The notes beneath the pieces were generated by a model, which made no database searches, was not told the origin of the DNA, and was given only the letters and a program-made list of their open reading frames with translations. 64,000 nt of DNA from Rickettsia typhi (GTDB taxonomy: Bacteria > Pseudomonadota > Alphaproteobacteria > Rickettsiales > Deianiraeaceae). Shown in pieces: positions 56,689-64,000 of the stretch. The stretch's first letter is position 1, and the number at the start of each line of letters is the position of its first letter. The DNA lies in contig CAMCVL010000007.1 in assembly GCA_945881985.1 (NCBI GenBank), positions 1-64,000 of the forward strand. Reading direction: 5' to 3'. The position numbers were made by a program, and so were the translations under genes.

Positions 56689-56703
56689 GCTGGCAAAGCC
56701 AGC
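56689..56703 (+). repeat. GC-rich hairpin in non-coding field
   Basis: GCTGGC-AAA-GCCAGC is a perfect hairpin, nested in a larger inverted repeat AGCCAGC/GCTGGCT and followed by GGGGGTGAGGGGG. It is part of the 56630-57430 stretch without genes. Confidence 0.6.
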
Positions 56704-56855
56704 AGGCGGAGCTGGCTAATGGGGGTGAGGGGGTTTAATTAAAATTTTTTAGATTGATAAGCTATTATTACCTCTAAGTAATCTTATTAAACTCTTTTAT
56801 AGCAAAACCGTAATCATCAAATCTATGCAACATCCCCACTCTCTTTGGGTGCTTT

Positions 56856-56912
56856 GCCCCAGCCCCAGATCCCCTAGCGGCTTTGCCGCCTAGGGCTGGG
56901 GCAATATTTTTT
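56856..56912 (+). terminator. Strong hairpin with T-run, likely terminator
   Basis: GCCCCAG (56856-56862) pairs with CTGGGGC (56896-56902). Inside, CCCTA-GCGGC pairs with GCCGC-C-TAGGG around TTT with one bulged C. AATATTTTTT follows. It lies 230 bases after the AT-rich membrane-protein gene. Confidence 0.45.
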
Positions 56913-57154
56913 GCTTTGCAAAAAATTAAGCTTATTGATAGTTTTGAAAATCCTGCCCTCTGTAGTTGTTAGTAGAGGCAGCAGGCACAGCTGGCTAAAA
57001 AAAGTGGTGCGGTGGTGGAGGTTAAACTAAAGCCCATTTAAAAGAAGCCTGTATCTTAAGCCCCCACCCCAGCCCTCCCCGATATTTAAAGAAAAAGGGA
57101 GAGGGAGGAAAAGTGGGTATCCAGCCCCCAAAGGGAGAGGGAGAGGAGAGAGGG

Positions 57155-57430
57155 GTGCCTCCCCTTTAAGGATGTCAATCAAAAACTCCTCCCCTTTTGG
57201 AGAGACACTCAGATAACCCCTCCCCTTTTAGGGGAGGTTGGGTGGGGTATTTATAGCCCAAGCAACAACATAGCAACCCCACCCGTTAGAAGAAAAACAA
57301 CCCCGCCCACAGGCTAAAGCCTAGCTTCCTCCCCTGCTAGGGGAGGTTTTATTTGCACTATAACCCCTCCCCTTTAAGGGAGGGCCTCAGATAACCCCTC
57401 CCCTGTTAGGGGAGGTTGGGTGGGGTATTT
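57155..57430 (+). repeat. GC-rich composite repeat, copy R5 (tandem)
   Basis: Two tandem copies of the terminal unit (CTCAGATAACCCC...AGGGGAGGTTGGGTGGGGTATT) end at about 57250 and 57430. Between them are AACCCCACCC, the GGCTAAAGCC palindrome, CCTCCCCTGCTAGGGGAGG and TTATTTGCACTATAACCCC, in nearly the same order as R4. The preceding 56905-57150 holds CCCCACCCCAGCCCTCCCC-like pieces, likely decayed copies. The block ends right at the dsbB stop, between convergent genes. Confidence 0.9.
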
Positions 57431-57937
57431 TTATTTTTTGTAAAGGTTTGTTGCAAAAGTTGTTGCACAAATGCAAAAGCACAAGCTAAGCAGGGTAAAA
57501 AACGCAAAGCATAGATACACCGCCGGCAGCCCCAGTATCGCAAATGATGTATCGGTGCAACTTGCAAGGCTTGGTGCGGTTTGATTGATGGTTGATGTTA
57601 TGTCCTCAAGGCTTAGCCCGCAGGATGAGCTTACAACTTCAAGCACCACCAAAATGTGATAAAAGGCAAGGCAGGCACCACTTACAAAAAGCAATGAGCC
57701 GATTGTGGCAAGGCAAAAATCTAGCCATTTTTTATTGAAAAATCTTTTAACAAGGCTATAAATTGCAAACGCACCTAGATAGGCGTAAAGCGGCAAACGC
57801 TCTAAAAGGCAAAGGTGGCAGGGCATGACTTTTGCAAAAATTTGATAACCCCAAACCACGCAAAGTGCAAGGCAGCTGGCAATAAAGGCAGCTGTAAATA
57901 AATTGCAATTTTTTATTTTGCCAAAACTTATAAGCAT
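57431..57937 (-). CDS. dsbB: Disulfide bond formation protein DsbB
   Basis: The 168-residue inner-membrane protein has four helices. The quinone-linked Cys pair lies in VMPCHLCLLERLPLY, and the second periplasmic Cys pair is spread over SSSCGLSLED and LASCTDTS. It reoxidises DsbA with quinones, which fits the Cys-rich secreted proteins encoded here. It is the last gene of a - strand run after birA (16 bases). Confidence 0.9.
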   Translation of the reverse strand: MLISFGKIKNCNLFTAAFIASCLALCVVWGYQIFAKVMPCHLCLLERLPLYAYLGAFAIYSLVKRFFNKKWLDFCLATIGSLLFVSGACLAFYHILVVLEVVSSSCGLSLEDITSTINQTAPSLASCTDTSFAILGLPAVYLCFAFFTLLSLCFCICATTFATNLYKK

Positions 57938-57953
57938 TTTTACAACTTACAAA

Positions 57954-58679
57954 CTAAAAATCAACATTAACATCCCCAAAGTTAAGGCTTGCAACATTGC
58001 CGCCGCCGTCCATCACTTGCAGGTTGCCCTCTGCATCAATGCCATTGTTTGTGCCGCTTACAGCCTTGTTGTATCTTGTGTTAGTTATTGTTACTTCTTC
58101 GTTTTTTTTAAACAAAACCTCATTTATACCTCGTAGCAATGTGCTTGGCTGAGTGTTTTGAAGCCCAAGCATTATCTGCCAAAGCTCGCTTGCTATCTGG
58201 TTGTTTTGCAGAGGGTTATTAAAGGCAAATTCGCTAGCAAGGCTTGTTGCCCTGTAAGGCTGCCCCTCAAGATTTGGGTGGTTGGCTATGTTTATGCCAA
58301 TGCCTATAATTATTGCATCCTTGCTGCCCCAGGTTAAGATTCCGCAAAGTTTTTTGCCGTTAAGCATTATGTCGTTGGGGAACTTAACCTTAAGCTGGCT
58401 TAAATTGCAAGCTTTGCCGCAGATTTTTTGTATTAAATTAAAAACGGCAAGGGCAGAGTAGTAAGGAGTGAGTTTTGGCTCGTAAAAAAAGAGCCTGTCA
58501 AGCACTATGCTGCAATAAAAATTACCCTCATCAGAGCTCCAAACCTTGCCGCCACGCCCAGTGCCAGATGTTTGGCTTTGGGCAGTTATGCAAAATGGCA
58601 GGTCTTGATTTTTACCATCAAGCATTGCTTTTGCAAGTGTCTGGGTTGAATCAAGCTCCTCGTAATTAAAAAATTGCAT
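57954..58679 (-). CDS. birA: Biotin-protein ligase (BirA, short form)
   Basis: The 241-residue enzyme attaches biotin to carboxylase carriers. Motifs are ELDSTQTLAK, AQSQTSGTGRGGKVWSS (biotinoyl-AMP loop), LKVKFPNDIMLNGKKLCGIL and IIIGIGINI, followed by the C-terminal SH3-like domain. The N-terminal DNA-binding domain of E. coli BirA is absent, so it is catalytic only. Its ATG overlaps the stop of the GT9-TrpD fusion gene in TAATG, a coupled arrangement. Confidence 0.93.
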   Translation of the reverse strand: MQFFNYEELDSTQTLAKAMLDGKNQDLPFCITAQSQTSGTGRGGKVWSSDEGNFYCSIVLDRLFFYEPKLTPYYSALAVFNLIQKICGKACNLSQLKVKFPNDIMLNGKKLCGILTWGSKDAIIIGIGINIANHPNLEGQPYRATSLASEFAFNNPLQNNQIASELWQIMLGLQNTQPSTLLRGINEVLFKKNEEVTITNTRYNKAVSGTNNGIDAEGNLQVMDGGGNVASLNFGDVNVDF

Positions 58680-60757
58680 TAGATTGATGCAAAAATATCG
58701 TCGCAAATTACCGTTAAATCCGAGCTGATTTTTTGACTTGTAAGGCTTTTAATGTCAGTATTTTGCAAGCTTTGCAAAAAGATGCAAAGTGCCATGTTAA
58801 AGCAAACAGTTTTTGCGTAAGTTATGTTAGCTTTATCCCCCAAGACTAGCTTTTTAAGCTCCGCATAGTTAAAATTAACATCCCCGCCCCCAAGGCTTTG
58901 AGGCTGTGTATTTTGCAGGTTGCCCTTGTAAAAGACCTCAAAATACAAGACATCCCCATTGATATTATTGATTGCAAGGCGATTTAGGTGAAATATTGAA
59001 AGCTCATCCATGCCGTCCAAACTATTGACTATTGCAAATGTAAGGTTTGGTTTTAGCAGCTGCAAAGCCTTTGCATAACCTATTACATCGCTGCTAAAGG
59101 TGCCAATTACTTGAAGGCTAAGCTCGTTAAATGGGTTTAGCATTGGACCAAGCAGGTTAAAGATACTTTTTTTGCCAAATTGCAACCTTGCCTCACGCAG
59201 GTTTGCAAGGGCAGGGTGATGCTCTGCGGCATTTAAGAAGTAAAAATTTTGCGGTATATTTACATCGCCGTCATTTTTTAAAAGCTCCATTACATCTGCC
59301 GAGCCAGAGGCAGAGGACACCGCCCTACCGCCATGCTTAAACACATTGAATTTTGCCATTTTTGCTAGCAAAAGCCCTGCTGCGGTGGATACATTAAGCG
59401 TGTTTTTACCATCCCCCCCAGTGCCGCAAAGGTCTATGTTTAGCAATTTTTTGTTAATGTTTTGAGGGGCATTGAAGCAGATTTTTTCACTATCCAGCCT
59501 CTTTGCAATTTTAAACAAAAGATTATGATTTATTTGTCTATCTAAATCAACAGAGCATTCTGCAATTATCTCCACTTGCCTCTTTGTGCTTGTGGTGTTA
59601 AAAAGCTCTTTAATTTTTTCATCCCCAGCTTCTGTTTTACTTAAACTAAGCTCAAGGGCAGCATCAAGCTTTGCGTAGATGTCTGGCCTCTCGTGCTCCA
59701 TGCAAAGGGGCATTTCATCCCCGTATTCTTGCCCCATTAACTTGCACTTATGCACCGCCATGCATGGCGAGCATGCAAGGTGGCTTTGAGAGGTGAAAAA
59801 TTTATCCTCGTTGCCAAGCTGAGTCATAAATTTATCGGCTGGCGAAAAGCCAAAAAACGACAAGGTTGGTATTTTAAAAACCGATGCAACATGCATAAAT
59901 CCGCTATCGTTAGTAACCGCAAGGCTAAGCCCGCCGCAGTAGCTAATATCCTGTTCAAGTGGATTATTGTTGTATGGCCTGTAATCGCCCTCGCCTAGTC
60001 CAAGGTTTAAAACCTCTTGCTTAAAAGCTGCAAGCCTTGTGTTGTAAAGCTCGCCAAAGCCAAAAATAGCAATATCAAAGCTATCTTGATACTTTTGCTT
60101 AATGTATTTTAAGAGCCTAGCCCATAGCCTTGGGTGTATGCTTTTGTGAGCGTGACTTGCCGCAATATAAAAGCCAATTGTTGGTTTTGCAAATTGGTGA
60201 GGATTAAACTTACCATCCTCAATCTCAATAGGTCGCAAAGTTATGTTTGAGCCGTGAATTTTGTTTAGGTCGTCAATTGTTTTTTGCATTCTGTGAGTTT
60301 TTAAACAAGCGGTTTTTTGACTTACAGCGTCAGGCTTAATAAAGATTCGTTTAAAAAATCCATTAAATGGAAAGCTATTGGTAATAACACTCTTTATTTT
60401 TGCCTTTGCAAAAAAAGTAATCAAAGCCCAAAGCTCAGAATTGGGTCTTGTATTAAAAAAATAGTCAAATTTACATCCTCTAATTTGCTTAATAAGATTA
60501 AATAAACTAGTAAATCTAGCTAATTTTTTTTTATCGGTGTCATTGTATTCTATTTTTAAGATTCCATCTTTTATATATTTACTTAGTAAAAGTTCCGTTA
60601 TGTATTTGTTGCGTCTTGGGGTAAAGAGTGTTATTTCAAATCCGTCATTGCCGTAAAGATCTTTGTAGAAGTTAAAAATTGGCCCAAGTAGTATTGAATC
60701 TCCTACTACGATTAGCTTCCAGCCTGCAATACCAATTTTTACCTTTTGCCCCGCCAT
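58679..60757 (-). CDS. trpD: Fusion of GT9 glycosyltransferase and anthranilate phosphoribosyltransferase
   Basis: Residues 1-375 match the ADP-heptose:LPS heptosyltransferase family (GT9), with FYIAASHAHKSIHPRLWA and LAVTNDSGFMHVASVFKIPTLSFFG. Residues ~380-692 are TrpD: IDLCGTGGDGKNTLNVSTAA, FKHGGRAVSSASGSADV, EHHPALANL and SIFNLLGPMLNP. TrpD joins anthranilate to PRPP in tryptophan synthesis; GT9 enzymes add sugars to the lipopolysaccharide core. There is no stop or obvious slip site between the halves, so one polypeptide is predicted. The N-terminal TrpD helices are short. It could also be cleaved or read from an internal start. Overlaps birA by one base. Confidence 0.88.
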   Translation of the reverse strand: MAGQKVKIGIAGWKLIVVGDSILLGPIFNFYKDLYGNDGFEITLFTPRRNKYITELLLSKYIKDGILKIEYNDTDKKKLARFTSLFNLIKQIRGCKFDYFFNTRPNSELWALITFFAKAKIKSVITNSFPFNGFFKRIFIKPDAVSQKTACLKTHRMQKTIDDLNKIHGSNITLRPIEIEDGKFNPHQFAKPTIGFYIAASHAHKSIHPRLWARLLKYIKQKYQDSFDIAIFGFGELYNTRLAAFKQEVLNLGLGEGDYRPYNNNPLEQDISYCGGLSLAVTNDSGFMHVASVFKIPTLSFFGFSPADKFMTQLGNEDKFFTSQSHLACSPCMAVHKCKLMGQEYGDEMPLCMEHERPDIYAKLDAALELSLSKTEAGDEKIKELFNTTSTKRQVEIIAECSVDLDRQINHNLLFKIAKRLDSEKICFNAPQNINKKLLNIDLCGTGGDGKNTLNVSTAAGLLLAKMAKFNVFKHGGRAVSSASGSADVMELLKNDGDVNIPQNFYFLNAAEHHPALANLREARLQFGKKSIFNLLGPMLNPFNELSLQVIGTFSSDVIGYAKALQLLKPNLTFAIVNSLDGMDELSIFHLNRLAINNINGDVLYFEVFYKGNLQNTQPQSLGGGDVNFNYAELKKLVLGDKANITYAKTVCFNMALCIFLQSLQNTDIKSLTSQKISSDLTVICDDIFASI

Positions 60758-60791
60758 AAAAATGCAGTAAAATGTTTTAAATTATGATATA

Positions 60792-61820
60792 TTATATCAG
60801 ACCTTTTTTAATCAAAAGCTCCGCTATTTGTACCGAGTTTAAAGCTGCACCCTTGCCATAAACATTATCGGCAACTATCCACATATTTATGCAGTTTGGC
60901 TTGCTTGTGTCCACTCTTAGACGGGATACAAAAACTGGGAAGGTTCTAACGCAGTCTCTAGGGGTTGCGTATTGGTTGTTGTCTGGGCTGTCCTGCAGTA
61001 AAACACCATCTGCGGATTCAAGGATTTTGCGAATTTGCTCGATGTTTTGAAAAGGTTTTTCAAACTCAACATTTACGGACTCACAGTGGCAGGTAAAAAC
61101 AGGCACCCTTACGCAGGTTGCTGATACTTCAATTTTTGGGTCAAGAATTTTTTTAGTTTCAACCTCCATCTTCCATTCCTCCTTGGTTTTGCCGCCTTCC
61201 ATAAAGCTGTCAATATGAGGGATGCAGTTAAAGGAAATGTCTTTTGTAAATTTTTGCGGCTTGTTAAGGTTAGCTCTGCCCTCAAAATGCGTCTTGGTGT
61301 GATTGTAAAGCTCATCCATAGCCTCCTTGCCAGCACCGGAGACGGACTGATAGGTGGACACAACGATTCTTTTAATGCCAAACTTGTCGTGCAGTGGTTT
61401 AAGTGGCACCAGCATTTGCGCGGTTGAGCAGTTTGGGTTTGCAATTATGCCCTTTGCCTTAAAGCCTTCAACGGCATCTGGGTTAACCTCTGGTATTATA
61501 AGCGGCACCTCTGGGTCCATCCTAAAATAAGAAGTATTATCAATAACCACAGCACCCTTGCTTGCTGCAAGCGGTGCAAACTCCTTTGAAACAGAAGAGC
61601 CAGGGGATGACAAAACTATATCTGTGCCTCTAAAATCAAATGTAGCAAGGTTTTGCACCTTTACTATTTGCTCGCCAATTTTAATATCCTTGCCGGCAGA
61701 CCTAGCCGATGCTAAGGGTGTTATTTTTGAATACGGAAAGCCCCTTTCAAGCAAAACATCAATCATCTTGCGGCCAACATTGCCAGTGGCACCTGCTACT
61801 GCTATGGAGTATTTTTTCAT
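60792..61820 (-). CDS. asd: Aspartate-semialdehyde dehydrogenase
   Basis: Asd reduces aspartyl phosphate to aspartate semialdehyde, the branch point for Lys/DAP, Thr and Met. Motifs are VAGATGNVGRKM, the active-site Cys in ANPNCSTAQM, the QSVSGAGKEAMDEL block and the catalytic His in RVPVFTCHCESVN. Start 61820 (MKKYSIAV) was preferred; a hydrophobic extension to 61883 is unlikely. It is divergent from leuC with 159 bases between starts. dapE and hom elsewhere in the window use its product. Confidence 0.95.
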   Translation of the reverse strand: MKKYSIAVAGATGNVGRKMIDVLLERGFPYSKITPLASARSAGKDIKIGEQIVKVQNLATFDFRGTDIVLSSPGSSVSKEFAPLAASKGAVVIDNTSYFRMDPEVPLIIPEVNPDAVEGFKAKGIIANPNCSTAQMLVPLKPLHDKFGIKRIVVSTYQSVSGAGKEAMDELYNHTKTHFEGRANLNKPQKFTKDISFNCIPHIDSFMEGGKTKEEWKMEVETKKILDPKIEVSATCVRVPVFTCHCESVNVEFEKPFQNIEQIRKILESADGVLLQDSPDNNQYATPRDCVRTFPVFVSRLRVDTSKPNCINMWIVADNVYGKGAALNSVQIAELLIKKGLI

Positions 61821-61979
61821 ACACAAAAAACAAAAATTAAAAATATTTAGGCTTAAATGTAAAGCGGCTAAAATTAAAATCAACTAATTAATCATTAAAA
61901 AAGAATATTGTCTTGCTTTTTACAAAATGTGTTTTAAGTTGTGTCGTATTTTATGATTAATATTTTTATTGTCTACGCA

Positions 61980-63404
61980 ATGACAGGCACAACTTTATAT
62001 GACAAAATTTGGTCGCAGCACAAAATTCAAACTAACAACGAGGACTCCCTTATTTACATAGACAGGCAGCTGATACACGAGGTAACAAGCCCTCAGGCTT
62101 TTGAGGGCATAGAGCTTGCCGGGCGTAAGGTTAAAAATCCTAGCTTTAATCTTGCAGTTGCCGACCACAATGTGCCAACTGACGGCCACTGGAGGCAAGG
62201 TGGCATAAAGGATAAAGAGTCGAGAGACCAAGTTGCAGCTCTTGAGGAAAACTGCAAAAAACATGGCATTAGGGTTTTTTCCTTAGGTGATGTTAATCAG
62301 GGTATAGTGCATGTTGTGGGGCCCGAGCTTGGCTTTACTCAACCGGGTATGACAATTGTTTGCGGAGATTCTCACACATCAACACACGGGGCGTTTGGTG
62401 CTTTGGCTTTTGGCATAGGTACAAGCGAGGTGGAGCATGTTTTGGCTACCCAAACACTCAGGCAAAAAAAATCCAAAAATATGCTTGTTAAAGTTAATGG
62501 CAAGCTGCAAAATGGCGTGCGTGCAAAGGATGTAATAATGGCTATAATTGGCAAACTTGGCACCGCAGGCGGCACTGGCTATGTTATTGAATACGCAGGC
62601 GAGGCAATTGAAGCCCTTAGCATAGAACAAAGAATGACAATCTGCAACATGACAATTGAGGCTGGTGCTAGGGCGGGGCTTATAGCTCCTGACGAAAAAA
62701 CTTTTGAATATCTAAGGGGCAAGGAACTATCACCAAAGGGCAAGGCTTTTGACGATGCTCTTGCCTACTGGAAGACTTTAAAAACCGACTCTGATGCAAT
62801 CTTTGATGCTAAAATTGAGCTTGATGCAAACACACTTGAGCCTCAAATTACATGGGGAACAAGCCCTGAGGATGTTTGCGGAATATCCGGCTCAATACCT
62901 TTTGCAAGTAGCTATGCTAACGAGGGTCGTAGAGAATCTTTTAAAAGATCAATTGCTTACATGGGTATAGAGGAGGGGCAAAAAATTACAGATATATCAA
63001 TAGACAAAGTATTTATCGGCTCCTGCACAAATGCAAGAATTGAGGACTTTAGAGACGCAGCCGCCCTTGCTGACAAGTTTGTTAAGGCTGGCAAAAAAAT
63101 TGCACCAAACATTAAACTTGCTATGGTTGTGCCGGGCTCGGGGCTTGTTAAGATACAGGCGGAACAGGAGGGTCTTGACAAAATTTTTATTGCAGCAGGA
63201 TTTGAATGGCGTGAGCCGGGGTGCTCTATGTGCCTTGCTATGAACAACGACAGACTAAGCGATGGCGAAAGATGCGTTTCAACATCCAATCGTAACTTTG
63301 AAGGCAGGCAGGGCAGAGGGGGGCGAACCCATCTTGCAAGCCCAATTACCGCGGTTGCAAGTGCTTTTGCTGGCAAGATTGCAAGTCCAAGCTCCTTAGT
63401 TTAG
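61980..63404 (+). CDS. leuC: 3-isopropylmalate dehydratase large subunit
   Basis: LeuC isomerises 2-isopropylmalate to 3-isopropylmalate with LeuD in leucine synthesis. It is an aconitase-type protein with a 4Fe-4S cluster. The Cys ligands are in [16 protein letters not shown] and [12 protein letters not shown]; other blocks are [23 protein letters not shown] and [10 protein letters not shown]. Start at 61980 gives 474 residues, normal. leuD is not in the window. Confidence 0.96.
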   Translation: MTGTTLYDKIWSQHKIQTNNEDSLIYIDRQLIHEVTSPQAFEGIELAGRKVKNPSFNLAVADHNVPTDGHWRQGGIKDKESRDQVAALEENCKKHGIRVFSLGDVNQGIVHVVGPELGFTQPGMTIVCGDSHTSTHGAFGALAFGIGTSEVEHVLATQTLRQKKSKNMLVKVNGKLQNGVRAKDVIMAIIGKLGTAGGTGYVIEYAGEAIEALSIEQRMTICNMTIEAGARAGLIAPDEKTFEYLRGKELSPKGKAFDDALAYWKTLKTDSDAIFDAKIELDANTLEPQITWGTSPEDVCGISGSIPFASSYANEGRRESFKRSIAYMGIEEGQKITDISIDKVFIGSCTNARIEDFRDAAALADKFVKAGKKIAPNIKLAMVVPGSGLVKIQAEQEGLDKIFIAAGFEWREPGCSMCLAMNNDRLSDGERCVSTSNRNFEGRQGRGGRTHLASPITAVASAFAGKIASPSSLV

Positions 63405-63502
63405 TGATATTTTTTAAAGAAAATGTAATTATTTGTTGACTAACAAAAATTGCTGTGTAGACTTGATTGAATTCTATTTTTATAATTTAGTTTTAATTTG
63501 TT

Positions 63503-64000
63503 ATGACTTTTCTTAGAAGGATTATTCCAGGTAGCAAGTTTGCTCAGTCTCTTGCACTTACTGAAAAACTAGTTTCAAGCCAAAAAACAACAAAGGTTGT
63601 TAAGGGTGGTCGTAATTTTACCTATGCCGTTACTGTTATCGTGGGCGATGGCAACGGTAGATTTGGCTTTGGTAGAGGCAAAGCAAAAGAAATGGTAAAT
63701 GCTCGTAAAAAAGCATTCAATTCCGCTAAAAAAAGATTGCACTCCGTTGCAATTAGGGACAAAAGAACCGTATCTCACACAGTTATGGGTTCTTGCGGTG
63801 CAAGTAGTGTGTTAATTAGGCCAGCAAGACCCGGTACAGGTGTTATTGCAGGTGGTGCAGTAAAACAATTGCTTGAAATTATCGGTTTTAAAGATGTTGT
63901 TTGCAAATCTTTTGGCTCATCAGCTAACAAAAATGCTATGGTAATTGCAACTATAGATGCACTATCTCAACTTTGTTCAATTAGTACTCTTGCAAGTCTT
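63503..64000 (+). CDS. rpsE: 30S ribosomal protein S5, 3' end outside window
   Basis: The 166 codons read from ATG 63503 match S5: KTTKVVKGGRNFTYAVTVIVGDGNGRFGFGRGKAKE (RNA-binding S5 domain), then RPARPGTGVIAGG and FGSSANKNAMVIATIDAL. S5 stabilises decoding accuracy at the A-site of the 30S subunit. The gene is preceded by leuC, not by rplR as in the usual spc operon, and a TATAAT at 63481-63486 lies just upstream, so it has its own promoter region. The last residues lie beyond the window. Confidence 0.93.
   Translation, partial: MTFLRRIIPGSKFAQSLALTEKLVSSQKTTKVVKGGRNFTYAVTVIVGDGNGRFGFGRGKAKEMVNARKKAFNSAKKRLHSVAIRDKRTVSHTVMGSCGASSVLIRPARPGTGVIAGGAVKQLLEIIGFKDVVCKSFGSSANKNAMVIATIDALSQLCSISTLASL

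Overview
The window is an AT-rich piece of a bacterial chromosome, most likely from an alphaproteobacterium of or near the Rickettsiales. Supporting signs are a eukaryotic-type (type II) IleRS, an alphaproteobacterial Fur without the usual CxxC pairs, an adrenodoxin-type ferredoxin, a mitochondrial-type NuoI, a short NrdA, a compact SRP RNA and scattered relics of a gene transfer agent. Unlike classical intracellular Rickettsiales, it carries single genes of many biosynthetic pathways: His, Ile/Val, Leu, Trp, Arg, Pro, Thr/Met, Lys/peptidoglycan and biotin. This would fit a free-living or epibiotic relative such as Deianiraea-like bacteria. That placement is inference. Few start codons have a Shine-Dalgarno sequence; most sit behind T-rich leaders.

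Layout. 1-679: 5' part of a GDP-mannose 3,5-epimerase (-). 853-4716: ileS-hisE, where IleRS carries two inserted GNAT acetyltransferase domains. 4.7-11.1 kb: two GC-rich repeat blocks flank a membrane-anchored orphan and a 1581-residue coiled-coil protein. 11.2-23.6 kb: + strand housekeeping run (pheT, bamD-like, prfB with programmed +1 frameshift, glnA, secreted orphan, fur, iscS, dapE, secG, ilvC, two secreted or outer-membrane proteins). 23.8-28.9 kb: - strand run fdx-ahcY-proC-bioF-hom plus a free-standing DprA-type winged helix. 29.1-34.1 kb: a Panacea-like/proteasome-like gene pair, argJ, SRP RNA, gatC, a beta-barrel protein, arsC-like, a membrane protein. 34.3-40.2 kb: a leucine-rich-repeat protein opposite a rearranged phage/GTA set (capsid, DUF2460-type tail protein, terminase).

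40.2-46.7 kb: fadJ/fadB-type enzyme, nuoI overlapping an RGG-repeat protein, an orphan, DUF167, and a secreted Cys-rich protein with sushi/CCP-like modules. 46.7-53.2 kb: uvrD, mnhE-like and tatD (-), then tig and ychF (+). 53.7-57.4 kb: nrdA, an AT-rich membrane orphan and an 800-base repeat field. 57.4-61.8 kb: asd, a GT9 glycosyltransferase-TrpD fusion, birA and dsbB (-). 62-64 kb: leuC and the 5' part of rpsE, detached from its normal ribosomal operon.

The most unusual items are the IleRS with two embedded acetyltransferases, the glycosyltransferase-TrpD fusion, the Panacea/proteasome-like pair, the CCP-like and LRR proteins (possible eukaryote-facing factors), and the modular GC-rich repeat family placed 3' of genes. 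No tRNA, rRNA, CRISPR array or insertion sequence was recognised.
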